Of a stretch of 64,000 bases of DNA, positions 33,956 through 43,090 are shown piece by piece (within the stretch, counting starts at the first letter, position 1; every line of letters begins with the position of its first letter). This stretch comes from Rhizobium sp. CC-YZS058. GTDB lineage: Bacteria; Pseudomonadota; Alphaproteobacteria; Rhizobiales; Rhizobiaceae. The stretch is from contig NZ_JAYESJ010000001.1 in assembly GCF_034720595.1 (NCBI RefSeq), positions 2,506,001-2,570,000 of the forward strand, read 5' to 3'. A program made the position numbers and the translations under genes. The notes under the pieces are model-generated. The model searched no databases. It saw only the letters and a program-made list of their open reading frames with translations, and was not told the origin of the DNA.

Positions 33956-36250
33956 ATGCTTTCGATGAACGCGATCTTGAAAACCGGCGTGGCGGTTCTG
34001 GGCCTTGTCAGCCTGTCGCTGACCTCGCAGAGTGCCTACCAGGCCCATTCGAAGTACGATCGGGCCAGCCATATCGAGCTGGCGACCGAGGCGGCGGCGA
34101 GCCTGTTCACGGCCCTGGTCAATATGCGCGTCGAAGCATCGTTGACGCGTGCGGCGCTGGAGAAGGCCGAGCCCACCGTCACCCCCAATCCGCGGCTGCA
34201 GCCCGCCCGTGAAGCAGAACTCGATGGCATGACGCGGGCGCTGGAACCGCTGCATCAGCTCGCTCTGCCCGATCAGGCTCCGCTCGTCCAGGCGCTTAGC
34301 GAAGGCTTCGACCAGCTGCGCAGCCTCCAGCAGCAGGCGGACGAGGCCGCGAAGAGAGCCAAGGATCTACGCCCCGCCACCCTCTACAAGGACTTCGTCG
34401 CCCTGGCCGACGAGATGCAGAAGAAGATCATCGAATCCGGCGGCATCGTTCGTGCCTATGCCCGCGATTTCGATCCGGTCATCAACAGCTATCTCGATCT
34501 GCATGAAATGGCCTGGAAGGCGCGTCTTGCCTCCGGCATGGCGCTCTCGCCGATCACCAACAACATCATCGTGCGCGGCGAGATCAAGCCCGAGGCGCCC
34601 CTGGACCAGGCCGCCGCCTTCGGCAAGATCGACACGCTCTGGTCCGTCATCGAGGATCGGCTGAAGATGCTCGCGCCGAACGAGGCGGCCGCTGCCGCCA
34701 TGGCCGCGGCCAAGTCCGGCTATTTCGACGAGTCCTTCCGGACCCTGCAGGTGACATCGCTCCGCAAGCTGATCAACAACGAGCCGCTCGACTTCGACCG
34801 GCCGCACTGGGACGGCGTGACGCTGAACGCGCTGCAGACGCTGGCGCAGACCGCCACCGTCTTCATCGAAACCGCGCGGGAATTGGCGCAGGACGAGGCC
34901 AAACAGGCCTGGTCGCGGATGATGACGATGTTTGCCCTCCTCATCGTCTCCTCGCTGGTCAGCGTCGTCATCTTCGTCATCATCGGGCGCCGGGTGATCT
35001 GGCCGCTGAAGACGATCACCAAGGCCACGCGCGCGCTCGCCGCCGGCGATACGGGCAGCGAGATTCCCTTTGCCGGTCGCCGCGACGAGATCGGCGAGAT
35101 CGCTGCCGCCGTCGAGGTGTTCCGACAGGCAGCGATTGCCAAACGGCAGCTCGAACAGGAAGCCGAAGCGGCCCGTGCCCAGGCCCAGGCCGATCTGCTC
35201 GCAGCACAGCACCAGGCGGAAGAGAGCTCGGCGGAACGCTTGCGCAACGCGACCTCCGGCCTGGCCCTGGCGCTGGAACGCCTGTCGAACGGCGATCTCG
35301 GCTTCCAGATCGATCAGGCCTTCGCCCCGGATTTCGAGAAACTGCGCCTCGACTTCAACCGCTCCCTGCACCAGCTCGGCGGAACGCTGGCGGAAATCTC
35401 GACCGTGGTTCACGCCGTCGAAAGCGGCAGCCATGAAATGGCGTCCGGTGCCAACGAACTGTCCGGGCGGACGGAGCATCAGGCGGATTCCCTGCAGGAG
35501 ACCGCCGCCGCGCTGGAGCGGATCACCGCCATCGTCACCGACGCGACCAGGCGAACCGAGGACGCCCGCAGCCTTGCCGTGCGCGCCAACCAGTCGGCCA
35601 CGCAATCGACCAAGGTCGTCGCAGATGCCGAGGACGCCATGCGGCGCATCGAGCAGTCCTCGCAGGAAATTTCCAACATCATCTCCGTCATCGACGAGAT
35701 CGCCTTCCAGACCAACCTTTTGGCGCTGAACGCCGGTGTGGAAGCCGCCCGCGCCGGCGAGGCGGGCAAGGGCTTTGCCGTGGTCGCCATGGAGGTGCGC
35801 GAGCTTGCCAGCCGCTCGGCCACGGCCGCCAAGGAGATCAAGACGCTGATCAAGAACTCCGCCTCGGAGGTCGATTCCGGCGTCAAGCTGGTGCGCGCCA
35901 CCGGCGCGGCGCTGACGGAGATCGGCGGCTTCATTGCCGAGATCAATGGTCATATGGAGGCGGTCGCCACCTCCGCCAGGGAGCAATCCTCGGGCCTCGC
36001 AGAGGTCAATTCCGCCGTCAGCCAGATGGACAGGACGACCCAGCAGAATGCCAGCATGGTGGAGCAATCCACCGCGGCCGCCAAGGCGCTGGCTGACGAG
36101 GCGCAGATGCTGCGCAGCCTGATCTCCCAGTTCACCTTTAAGCAGGCTGCGGGCTCCCCCGCACAGGCGCTGCATGCCACGGCAAAGGCGATGGGCAGCC
36201 CGGCGGCGCGCGGTCCGGCCGGCAAGGCGGCACCCCGGCGGCGCGCCTGA
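33956..36250 (+). CDS. Methyl-accepting chemotaxis protein
   Basis: The 764-residue receptor has an N-terminal membrane helix (AVLGLVSLSLTSQSA region), a long periplasmic helical sensor (about 40-320), a second membrane helix (MFALLIVSSLVSVVIFVIIG), a HAMP domain, a second HAMP-like region (LALALERLSNGDLGFQI) and a C-terminal signalling domain with the hairpin tip EIAFQTNLLALNAGVEAARAGE. Adaptation sites lie in the flanking helices; the C-terminal tail is basic without a clear CheR-binding pentapeptide. ATG at 33956 follows AGGAGG. The ligand is unknown. Confidence 0.95.
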   Translation: MLSMNAILKTGVAVLGLVSLSLTSQSAYQAHSKYDRASHIELATEAAASLFTALVNMRVEASLTRAALEKAEPTVTPNPRLQPAREAELDGMTRALEPLHQLALPDQAPLVQALSEGFDQLRSLQQQADEAAKRAKDLRPATLYKDFVALADEMQKKIIESGGIVRAYARDFDPVINSYLDLHEMAWKARLASGMALSPITNNIIVRGEIKPEAPLDQAAAFGKIDTLWSVIEDRLKMLAPNEAAAAAMAAAKSGYFDESFRTLQVTSLRKLINNEPLDFDRPHWDGVTLNALQTLAQTATVFIETARELAQDEAKQAWSRMMTMFALLIVSSLVSVVIFVIIGRRVIWPLKTITKATRALAAGDTGSEIPFAGRRDEIGEIAAAVEVFRQAAIAKRQLEQEAEAARAQAQADLLAAQHQAEESSAERLRNATSGLALALERLSNGDLGFQIDQAFAPDFEKLRLDFNRSLHQLGGTLAEISTVVHAVESGSHEMASGANELSGRTEHQADSLQETAAALERITAIVTDATRRTEDARSLAVRANQSATQSTKVVADAEDAMRRIEQSSQEISNIISVIDEIAFQTNLLALNAGVEAARAGEAGKGFAVVAMEVRELASRSATAAKEIKTLIKNSASEVDSGVKLVRATGAALTEIGGFIAEINGHMEAVATSAREQSSGLAEVNSAVSQMDRTTQQNASMVEQSTAAAKALADEAQMLRSLISQFTFKQAAGSPAQALHATAKAMGSPAARGPAGKAAPRRRA

Positions 36251-36342
36251 GCGGCCGCCCGCAGGCTGCCCTGCGGCGGTGACCGGGCGCGCCGGGCGAG
36301 GCAGCTGCCTTCGCCAGCGCGCCGCTTCTTCCGTCGGTGGCG

Positions 36343-37044
36343 CTAGCGCGCCCGCTGGCCGAAGAGGATGGCTTGGGCGTCCTTGTCTTCCGACAGATGT
36401 TTCTGCCGCTCGCGTTCCTCACGGCCGACCTCGAAACCGCGGATCACGGCCGGCCGTGCGGACAGCGTTTCGAACCAGCGCTTCAGGTTCGGGAAATCGG
36501 CGAGATCCTGGCCGTTGCCTTCATGCTGGCGCACCCAGCCGACGCAGGCCATGTCGGCGATCGAATAGGCGCCGGCGAGAAACTCCCGATCGGCCAGCCG
36601 CCGGTTCATCACGCCGTAGAGGCGGTTGACCTCGTTCGTATAGCGATCGATGCCATAGGGGATCTTTTCCGGCGCGTAATTGCGGAAATGGTTGGCCTGG
36701 CCGGCCATCGGCCCCAGCCCGCCCATCTGCCAGAACAGCCACTGGTCCACCTCCACCCGCGCCCGCTCCTCGGTCGGATAGAAGGCTTGGAACTTGCGGC
36801 CAAGATATTGCAGGATCGCCCCGGATTCGAACACCGAGATCGGTGCCCCATCCGGGCCGTCCGGATCGACAATGGCCGGCATGCGGTTGTTCGGCGCGAT
36901 TTTCAGGAAATCGGGCTCGAACTGATCGCCCCGGCTGATGTTCACATAGTGGACCGTGTAGGGAGCACCGAGCTCCTCCAGCATGATCGTGATCTTCCAG
37001 CCGTTCGGGGTCGGCCAGTAATAAAGGTCGATCGGGGCAGCCAT
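36343..37044 (-). CDS. Glutathione S-transferase, YfcG-like
   Basis: The 233-residue protein is a Nu-class/YfcG-type GST. The N-terminal thioredoxin-fold has YYWPTPNGWKITIMLEEL (the threonine and asparagine that contact glutathione in this class) and the conserved cis-proline segment NNRMPAIVD with ESGAILQYL. The C-terminal domain is helical. YfcG-like enzymes reduce disulfides with glutathione; substrate is unknown here. ATG at 37044 follows AAGGAG. Not related closely to the Xi-class enzyme at 3801-4799. Confidence 0.9.
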   Translation of the reverse strand: MAAPIDLYYWPTPNGWKITIMLEELGAPYTVHYVNISRGDQFEPDFLKIAPNNRMPAIVDPDGPDGAPISVFESGAILQYLGRKFQAFYPTEERARVEVDQWLFWQMGGLGPMAGQANHFRNYAPEKIPYGIDRYTNEVNRLYGVMNRRLADREFLAGAYSIADMACVGWVRQHEGNGQDLADFPNLKRWFETLSARPAVIRGFEVGREERERQKHLSEDKDAQAILFGQRAR

Positions 37045-37263
37045 CGTCGTCTCCTTCTGCATGCGTGGGAAAGGTAGGAAGGAGCGCCGTGAAGGAAAGG
37101 CGCCGCAAGGCCTTCAACGACACCCGAGACGAACGCGTGCAATGCACCATTCCACCTGAACGCCAGATGAACCGGGGGCTCAGCAAGAGTTCAGTTAGCC
37201 TGTGCGAAAAGAAGTCCAACGCTCGATCAAGAGCGCAAGACATTCTCGAACGGACCCAGGGAC

Positions 37264-37437
37264 ATGGACATTCTCGCTCGCCGCCTCACCATCATCAGCC
37301 TCCTCATGGTCGTCTTCGCCATGAGCCTCGCCGCTGCCGTCAGCGCGGACACCGAGCGCCGGCGCCAGCACAACTATACGACCACCCTGGCCGACTGCAC
37401 GGTCCACACCGCCCAATTCTGCCGAACCAAGCTCTAA
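37264..37437 (+). CDS. Small exported peptide, 57 aa
   Basis: A short frame reads MDILARRLTIISLLMVVFAM, then SLAAAVSADTERRRQ, giving a typical signal peptide with cleavage after SLAAAVSA, and a mature part of about 28 residues with two cysteines (LADCTVHTAQFCRTKL) that could form a disulfide. AGGGAC precedes the ATG closely. Unknown family; it is too short for most gene finders. Confidence 0.55.
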   Translation: MDILARRLTIISLLMVVFAMSLAAAVSADTERRRQHNYTTTLADCTVHTAQFCRTKL

Positions 37438-37522
37438 GCCCGGCCGCGCATCTCAAACGAAACAGGGCCGGCCCGGACCGTCCGTTGAAAGCCAGTCCTC
37501 GCCGGCCTGCCACCCGCAACGA
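37438..37522. other. Start of repeat-rich spacer
   Basis: Nothing recognisable in the first part of a 538-bp spacer that contains two inverted copies of a palindromic element and a 34-bp tandem repeat (separate entries). The end of the spacer (37792-37975) also shows no gene other than the region upstream of amn. Confidence 0.35.
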
Positions 37523-37566
37523 ACCCCCTCTGGGCTGCCGCCCATCTCTCCCACAAGGTGGGAGAG
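37523..37566 (+). repeat. 44-bp palindromic intergenic repeat, copy A
   Basis: The unit reads ACCCCCTCTGGGCTGCCG then CCCATCTCTCCCACAAGG and TGGGAGAG. Its right half is a hairpin (CTCTCCCAC/GTGGGAGAG with AAG loop). Copy B at 37748-37791 is the same sequence inverted, with about eight differences. The element type with a palindromic CCCCACAAGGGGG core is familiar from many rhizobial genomes. Confidence 0.7.
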
Positions 37567-37670
37567 ACCAGGAGGCTGGCCCGACGCTTCCTCTCTTCGG
37601 TTGCGCGGAAAAAAGCCATCCCCGCCCCCACGTCACCAAAACATCCATCTCCCGATGACCTGAGCGGCTG

Positions 37671-37757
37671 CCCCACGGCGACTCCTCCGTGTCCCGCGCG
37701 CTCGCCCCACGGTCTCTCCTCCGTGACCAGAGCGGCCGCCCCACGGTCTCTCCCCCC
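37671..37757 (+). repeat. 34-bp tandem repeat, about 2.5 units
   Basis: Units start with CCCCACGG at 37671, 37705 and 37739, exactly 34 bp apart. Unit two reads CCCCACGGTCTCTCCTCC then GTGACCAGAGCGGCCG; the third unit runs directly into copy B of the 44-bp element. Probably produced by duplication next to the palindrome. Confidence 0.65.
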
Positions 37758-37791
37758 TTGTGGGGAAGATGGCCGGCAGGCCAGAGGGGGT
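37748..37791 (-). repeat. 44-bp palindromic intergenic repeat, copy B (inverted)
   Basis: CTCTCCCCCCTTGTGGGG then AAGATGGCCGGCAGGCCA and GAGGGGGT is copy A in the opposite orientation. It overlaps the third 34-bp unit. The pair is about 180 bp apart and could pair as a long stem in single-stranded DNA or RNA. Confidence 0.7.
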
Positions 37792-37975
37792 ATTTCGGAC
37801 CGGCCCTTGGCGAAGCGGCCGCATCGATGGCCTGCCGCCGGACCGCCATGACATCGCCGGTGCTGCCCCGGCCCTTTCGGCGCGCTCGTGATTCTTCTGC
37901 CGTCGCGATAGGATTATGCGAAAGCCGCGCGTGACTTGTCGTTTGCTTGTCAAGCGCGCCGACCTATAATGCGCC

Positions 37976-39475
37976 ATGGACACACGAATCCCCTCGCCCG
38001 CCGCCCTTCCCGTCGCCTCGCCGGAGCCCTTTACGCCGCAGACCTTCACCGATCCGGTGGCGGCGGTGGATGCGCTGTCGGCGCTGTATGAGCGCAACAC
38101 CGGCTTTCTCGTCGAGGCCTTCACGGCGCTGGCGAAAGACCGGCCTCTGACGCGCACCCGCGCCTGCTATCCGCAGGTTTCGATCGAGACGGGGAGCTTC
38201 GGCCACATCGATTCGCGTCTCTCCTATGGCCACGTGACGGCGCCGGGCGTCTATACGACGACGATCACCCGGCCGCGGCTCTTCCGGCACTATTTGAAGG
38301 AACAGCTGGGGCTTCTGGTGCGCAACCATGGCGTCGGCATCACCGTGTCGGAATCGAGCGTGCCGATCCCGCTGCACTTTGCCTTCGAGGAAGGGGCGCA
38401 TGTCGAGGCCTCGATGGCCGAGGCGATCGAGCTGCCGCTGCGCGATCTCTTCGACACGCCCGATCTTTCCACCACGGACGACGAGATCGCCAACGGCGCC
38501 TATGAGCCCGGTCCCGGCGAGCCCTTCCCGCTCGCGCCCTTCACCGCCCAGCGCATCGACTATTCGCTGGCCCGCCTCAGCCATTACACGGCCACCAGCG
38601 CCCGGCATTTCCAGAACTTCGTGCTGTTTTCCAACTACCAGTTCTATATCGACGAATTCTGCCTCTGGGCCCGCAAGCAGATGGCCGAGGGCGGCAATGG
38701 CTATACGGAGTTCGTCGAGCCCGGCAATATCACCACCAAGGCCGGGTCGGACCAGCCGGACAGCGACCTGGCGCTTGCCCGCCTGCCGCAGATGCCGGCC
38801 TACCACATCAAGAAAAAGGGCCATGGCGGCATCACGGTCGTCAATATCGGCGTCGGCCCCTCCAATGCCAAGACGATCACCGACCATATCGCCGTGCTGC
38901 GCCCGCATGCCTGGCTGATGCTCGGCCATTGCGCCGGTCTGCGCAACAGCCAGCGGCTCGGCGATTACGTGCTCGCCCATGCCTATGTGCGCGAAGACCA
39001 TGTGCTCGACGACGACCTGCCGGTCTGGGTGCCGATCCCGGCGCTTGCGGAAGTGCAGCTGGCGCTGGAAGGCGCGGTGGCCGAAACCACCGGTTTCGAA
39101 GGCTATGACCTGAAGCGCATCATGCGCACCGGTACCGTGGCGACGATCGACAACCGCAACTGGGAGCTGCGCGACCAGCGCGGCCCGGTCAAGCGCCTGT
39201 CGCAGTCGCGCGCCATCGCGCTCGACATGGAATCGGCCACCATCGCCGCCAACGGCTTCCGCTTTCGCGTGCCCTACGGCACGCTGCTCTGCGTCTCCGA
39301 CAAGCCGCTGCATGGCGAGCTGAAGCTGCCGGGCATGGCCACCGCCTTTTACAAGACCCAGGTCAGCCAGCATTTGCAGATCGGCATCCGGGCGCTCGAA
39401 AAACTGGCCGCCATGCCGCCCGAAAAACTCCATTCCCGCAAACTCCGCAGCTTCTTCGAAACGGCGTTTCAATAG
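37976..39475 (+). CDS. amn: AMP nucleosidase
   Basis: The 499-residue enzyme splits AMP into adenine and ribose-5-phosphate. It has the N-terminal Amn domain (about 15-190) and a C-terminal nucleoside phosphorylase fold (about 280-480, with MLGHCAGLRNSQRLGDYVLA and DMESATIAANGFRFRVPYG, the latter carrying the catalytic Glu/Asp segment). Length is normal for bacterial Amn. It follows the repeat-rich spacer, with no other purine gene nearby. Confidence 0.95.
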   Translation: MDTRIPSPAALPVASPEPFTPQTFTDPVAAVDALSALYERNTGFLVEAFTALAKDRPLTRTRACYPQVSIETGSFGHIDSRLSYGHVTAPGVYTTTITRPRLFRHYLKEQLGLLVRNHGVGITVSESSVPIPLHFAFEEGAHVEASMAEAIELPLRDLFDTPDLSTTDDEIANGAYEPGPGEPFPLAPFTAQRIDYSLARLSHYTATSARHFQNFVLFSNYQFYIDEFCLWARKQMAEGGNGYTEFVEPGNITTKAGSDQPDSDLALARLPQMPAYHIKKKGHGGITVVNIGVGPSNAKTITDHIAVLRPHAWLMLGHCAGLRNSQRLGDYVLAHAYVREDHVLDDDLPVWVPIPALAEVQLALEGAVAETTGFEGYDLKRIMRTGTVATIDNRNWELRDQRGPVKRLSQSRAIALDMESATIAANGFRFRVPYGTLLCVSDKPLHGELKLPGMATAFYKTQVSQHLQIGIRALEKLAAMPPEKLHSRKLRSFFETAFQ

Positions 39476-39590
39476 CGGCCAGCGACGCGAAACTCCGGAA
39501 CGTATAAGGCTATCCTGATCTAAACCTCACTCCATTAGGCATCATGATATTCTTCCAGTGCAGCATGACGCTGCCTGGAGAGGATCAGCA

Positions 39591-40367
39591 ATGCCCAAAT
39601 ACTCATCCACCACCGCGCTCGGCCCTGACCGAGCCTCCCTGAATGGTGCGCTGATCGGCGCGCGGAACAAGACGATGCTGTCGTTGATTGGCAATCCGCG
39701 CGGCACCTATGACGACCAGTGCCGCTGGCCGACGAACAAGAGGGTGCTGGATCTTGTAATTCAGCGCGATGTCGGTCCGTTCAAGGTAGCCGGCCTCAGG
39801 CCCGCCGTCGAGACGCTCGAGCAGATTCTTGTCGATATCCGCCAGCATGAGCCGGAGATCTATGCCGTGCTCGGGACGGCCGGCATGCTCTGCTGCCGGA
39901 GGGTGCGCGGCAGCGCGACGGCGATCAGCAACCACGCCTGGGGAACGGCGATCGACCTGACGGTCGAAGGCGTGCTGGACAAGCGCGGCGACGGGCGCGC
40001 CCAGATCGGCCTTCAGGCGATCGCCAAATATTTCAACGCCCATTCCTTCTTCTGGGGCGCCGCCTTCCCCACCGAGGATTCGATGCATTTCGAAGCCTCT
40101 GATCAGCTCATCCGACAGTGGCATGGCGAGGGCCGCTTCGGGGACGCTCGACCGCAGGTGACGCAGGAAATTTTTGAGCTCGGCGACCGCAGCGAGGCGG
40201 TGCGGACGCTGCAGCAGCGGCTCAATCTTGTCCTCGGCCTGGATCTCGATGCCGACGGCATTTTCGGGCCGTCGACGCGTGCTGCAGTCATGGAATTCCA
40301 GAGAACGCGCGGCACGCCGATTACCGGCGCCCTGCTTCCGGCGGACGTCGAGGCGCTGGCAGCCTGA
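39591..40367 (+). CDS. M15-type peptidase with peptidoglycan-binding domain
   Basis: The 258-residue protein has a VanY/M15-like D,D-carboxypeptidase core: CCRRVRGSATAISNHAWGTAIDLTVEG contains the first His and Asp ligands, and EDSMHFEAS the second His. A C-terminal PG_binding_1 domain follows (LGDRSEAVRTLQQRLNLVLG ... DADGIFGPSTRAAVMEFQ). No signal peptide is seen, which is odd for a wall enzyme and fits phage- or stress-related lysis proteins, or export by another route. ATG at 39591 follows AGAGG. Confidence 0.82.
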   Translation: MPKYSSTTALGPDRASLNGALIGARNKTMLSLIGNPRGTYDDQCRWPTNKRVLDLVIQRDVGPFKVAGLRPAVETLEQILVDIRQHEPEIYAVLGTAGMLCCRRVRGSATAISNHAWGTAIDLTVEGVLDKRGDGRAQIGLQAIAKYFNAHSFFWGAAFPTEDSMHFEASDQLIRQWHGEGRFGDARPQVTQEIFELGDRSEAVRTLQQRLNLVLGLDLDADGIFGPSTRAAVMEFQRTRGTPITGALLPADVEALAA

Positions 40368-40403
40368 GCACCGACAAACGGCCGCGCCCTCGCCCGGCAG
40401 GTT

Positions 40404-41321
40404 TCAGGGCGAGGGCTGCATGTCCTGCTGCCCGGCGAGCAGCTTCAGCTCGCCCGCATGCACGCGCAAATCGACATCGCCACGCAGCGGCAGAAGCTCG
40501 CCATCCATGACGCAGTTTATCTTGTGGTTGGCATCCGGGAAATGCAGCGTGACATTCGTCACGCTCATCTCGGTGATCAAGGCGCTCTCGCGGAACTTGC
40601 CCCGCAGAATGTCGAAGGTCAGGCGGGCGACGCCGGCGGGCTTGAGCGGCGGCGCCGTGTAGAAGCCCAGATGCCCGCCATTGACGCTGTCGGCATACAT
40701 CAGCGAGTTGGCGCCGAAGTGGTTGTTGGACACGGAGAGCGCCGACACCTTGCGCCGTTCGCGCACCCCGTCGATCTCGAAATCTATCTTGAAGCGCGGC
40801 GGGTTGAAGATGACGCCGATCGCCGCCCGCGTGCTGGCCGAAATCTTGCCGAGCCGCGAGGCGAAGCTGTAGGACTCCCGGTAGCGCACCATGCGCGCAT
40901 GCAGGCCCATGGAGAACTGGTGGACAAAGGCGCGGCCATTGGCGCTGCCGATATCGGCGTCGATGACATGGCCCTGGGCCAGGACGTCCAGAACCGCAAC
41001 AATATCAAGAGGAAGCTTAAGAGAGCGGGCAAAGAGATTCATCGTGCCGGCCGGCACGATGCCGAGCGGAATGCCCGATTTCCAGGCAACGGCCGCCGCG
41101 CCCGAGATCGTGCCGTCGCCGCCGCCGGCGATCATGGCGTCGAGATCGTCGCGCCGTGCCGTCTTCTCCAGCACGCCCTCCATCTCCTTGCCGGCGACCA
41201 CCGCCACCTCGATTTCGTGGCCCGCATCATGGAAGACCTGGGTGACCTTGGCGGTATAGTCCTCCATGTCGGTCGTCCGGAAGGTGCCGCCGTCGCGGTT
41301 GAAAATGGCTTTCAGCTTCAT
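40404..41321 (-). CDS. Diacylglycerol kinase family lipid kinase
   Basis: The 305-residue protein has the DAGK catalytic domain: FNRDGG near the N-terminus, the nucleotide-binding GGGDGTISGAA at about residues 66-76 and GTMNLFARSL. The C-terminal half carries a second beta domain (NNHFGANSLMYAD, GGHLGFYTA). Family members phosphorylate diacylglycerol or related lipids; the exact lipid is unclear. Rhizobial homologs are short single-domain proteins like this one. Confidence 0.9.
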   Translation of the reverse strand: MKLKAIFNRDGGTFRTTDMEDYTAKVTQVFHDAGHEIEVAVVAGKEMEGVLEKTARRDDLDAMIAGGGDGTISGAAAVAWKSGIPLGIVPAGTMNLFARSLKLPLDIVAVLDVLAQGHVIDADIGSANGRAFVHQFSMGLHARMVRYRESYSFASRLGKISASTRAAIGVIFNPPRFKIDFEIDGVRERRKVSALSVSNNHFGANSLMYADSVNGGHLGFYTAPPLKPAGVARLTFDILRGKFRESALITEMSVTNVTLHFPDANHKINCVMDGELLPLRGDVDLRVHAGELKLLAGQQDMQPSP

Positions 41322-41646
41322 GAAGGGCGGCTCTCGGCTCTGCGGATTGCGGGTCTGGCCCGCCGGGTGCGTATATGCGGCGCAGCCCCAGCCTCTTCAA
41401 GACGAGCCGGCCATGACATTTCAGCTCTTCATGATTGCCGTGCTTCGCGCCATCCTGCCGCGTGCGGCCGCAGATGGGTTCGTCGATGTCTATCGGCCCT
41501 GTTCCCGGCGGAACGCAGGACAGGGCGGATTTTGACATAAGGATGAAACGAGACGGGCGCCATGGAGAGGGCGCCGCCTCTCCAGCCGCGCCGGCAGATC
41601 CGGGCTGCGGCGCAGACGATCATCAGGCTAGAAAAGAGAACCTCGC
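41322..41646. promoter_or_regulatory. Divergent region, lipid kinase / DoxX gene
   Basis: 325 bp between divergent genes. A 40-codon frame at 41413 has no clear ribosome binding site and was not accepted. No regulatory motif was identified. Confidence 0.35.
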
Positions 41647-42081
41647 ATGTCCATCACCACCCTTATCACCTCCCGCTGGTTCGGCCTTGCCGCGCGCATC
41701 GCGCTGACCTTCATGTTCTGGGCAAGTGGCCTGGCGAAACTCATTGATTTCGACACCGCCATGGCGGAGATGGCGCATTTCGGCCTGTCGCCGGCGGCCC
41801 CCATCGCGCTCGCGGTCGCGCTGACGCAGTTGGTGGGTTCGGCTTTGATCATCGCCAATCGCTGGACCTGGCTCGGCGCCGGCATGCTCGGCGTCTTCAC
41901 CGCGCTGACCATCCCGATCGCCCACAATTTCTGGACCATGGACGAGCCGATGCGCAGCGTCGAGTTCTATGTGGCGGTGGAGCACCTGACGGTGATCGGC
42001 GCGCTCATGGTCGTCGCCTGGAAATCGGCGCCGGAACGCCGGCCGGTCGCGACCTCAGACTCCGGGCTCGTGCGCGTTTGA
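41647..42081 (+). CDS. DoxX family membrane protein
   Basis: The 144-residue protein has four membrane helices and the DoxX signature ARIALTFMFWASGLAKLIDFDTA near the N-terminus, then GSALIIANRWTWLGAGMLG, TIPIAHNFW and EHLTVIGALMVV. DoxX proteins are widespread membrane proteins with no agreed role. Distinct from the DoxX-like gene at 24765, with little sequence similarity. Confidence 0.88.
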   Translation: MSITTLITSRWFGLAARIALTFMFWASGLAKLIDFDTAMAEMAHFGLSPAAPIALAVALTQLVGSALIIANRWTWLGAGMLGVFTALTIPIAHNFWTMDEPMRSVEFYVAVEHLTVIGALMVVAWKSAPERRPVATSDSGLVRV

Positions 42082-42133
42082 GCACGATCGGTGGGCGGGT
42101 GCCATGCACCGGCCCACTTCTTTCCGCCGTCGA

Positions 42134-42751
42134 TCAGGCCTGGAGCACGACCACGCGGCTGCCGGGCGTCACCCGATCATAGAGGTCGATCACATCATGG
42201 TTGAGCATGCGCACGCAGCCGCTCGACATGGCAAGCCCGATCGATTGCGGCTGGTTCGTCCCGTGGATGCGGAACATCGTGTCGCGCCCATCGCGGTAGA
42301 GATAGATGGCGCGGGCACCGAGCGGATTGTTGAGGCCGCCCGGCAGGCCGCCGGCGTAACGCAGATTGCGGTCGGGATCGCGGCGGATCATGTTGGGCGT
42401 CGGCGTCCAGCTCGGCCATTCCGCCTTGCGGCCTATAGTGGCGCTGCCGGAAAGCGCATAGCCTTCCCGCCCGACGCCGATGCCGTAGCGCATGGCGCGG
42501 CCGTCGCCGAGCACATAGTAGAGCCGGCGCATCGGCGTATCGACAACGATCGTCCCCGGCGCATAGGCTGTTTCGAACGCCACCTCCTGGCGGCGCAACT
42601 CCGGCTTGATCCGCTCCAGCGGCATGGCCGGCAGGGGAAAAGTCTCGTCCGGCCGGGCGGCGTACAGCTGCCGATAGTTCGGCCCGGTCTGCGCGCACCC
42701 AGCCAGAAGGGCAGACATCCCCAAGAGAAGGCCGCGGCGTGACATGGACAT
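42134..42751 (-). CDS. L,D-transpeptidase (YkuD), lipoprotein
   Basis: The 205-residue protein has a lipobox (MSALLAGC, Cys19) and a YkuD L,D-transpeptidase domain (about 60-205). The catalytic motif is intact: IHGTNQPQSIG followed by SSGCVRM with the nucleophile Cys. It likely makes 3-3 peptidoglycan cross-links or attaches outer-membrane proteins to peptidoglycan. GAGG eight bases upstream of the ATG at 42751. Rhizobial genomes carry many such paralogs. Confidence 0.93.
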   Translation of the reverse strand: MSMSRRGLLLGMSALLAGCAQTGPNYRQLYAARPDETFPLPAMPLERIKPELRRQEVAFETAYAPGTIVVDTPMRRLYYVLGDGRAMRYGIGVGREGYALSGSATIGRKAEWPSWTPTPNMIRRDPDRNLRYAGGLPGGLNNPLGARAIYLYRDGRDTMFRIHGTNQPQSIGLAMSSGCVRMLNHDVIDLYDRVTPGSRVVVLQA

Positions 42752-42885
42752 GATGATGGCCTCGCAATGGTGATTCTGTGGAGGCCAAGGTGAAGCGTTT
42801 ATGGTTAATGGATGGTAAAACCGGCGTATCAGTGATTGTTGATGGACGATCCGGAGCGTGCTAAGTTGTGTTGAAGGAGATCGAG

Positions 42886-43083
42886 ATGCGAACGACGGTC
42901 ACCATTGATGACACACTGCTTGCCGATGCGCGCGAAGCGACGGGCCTCAGCGAGACTCCGGATTTGATCAGGGCCGGACTGGAGGCGCTCGTGCAGCTTG
43001 AAGCAGCGCGCCGCCTGATCGCGCTTGGCGGAACAGCGCCGAACGCCGTCGCTCCACCCCGGCGCCGTTTCGATCCGGTCTAA
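42886..43083 (+). CDS. vapB: VapB-type antitoxin
   Basis: The 65-residue protein begins MRTTVTIDDTLLADA, a ribbon-helix-helix DNA-binding segment of the VapB family used in rhizobial modules, and its C-terminal tail (APPRRRFDPV) is the toxin-binding, disordered part. AAGGAG precedes the ATG. Seven bases separate its stop from the vapC start, the usual antitoxin-toxin order. Confidence 0.9.
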   Translation: MRTTVTIDDTLLADAREATGLSETPDLIRAGLEALVQLEAARRLIALGGTAPNAVAPPRRRFDPV

Positions 43084-43090
43084 GGCAGCG

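Noticed and set aside
37671-37757. Tandem 34-bp repeats considered as a CRISPR array
   Set aside because: Units are contiguous with no unique spacers, only about 2.5 copies, and no cas genes are in the window.
41413-41535. 40-codon frame starting MTFQLFMIAVL
   Set aside because: Short, no ribosome binding site, and lies in a divergent promoter region.
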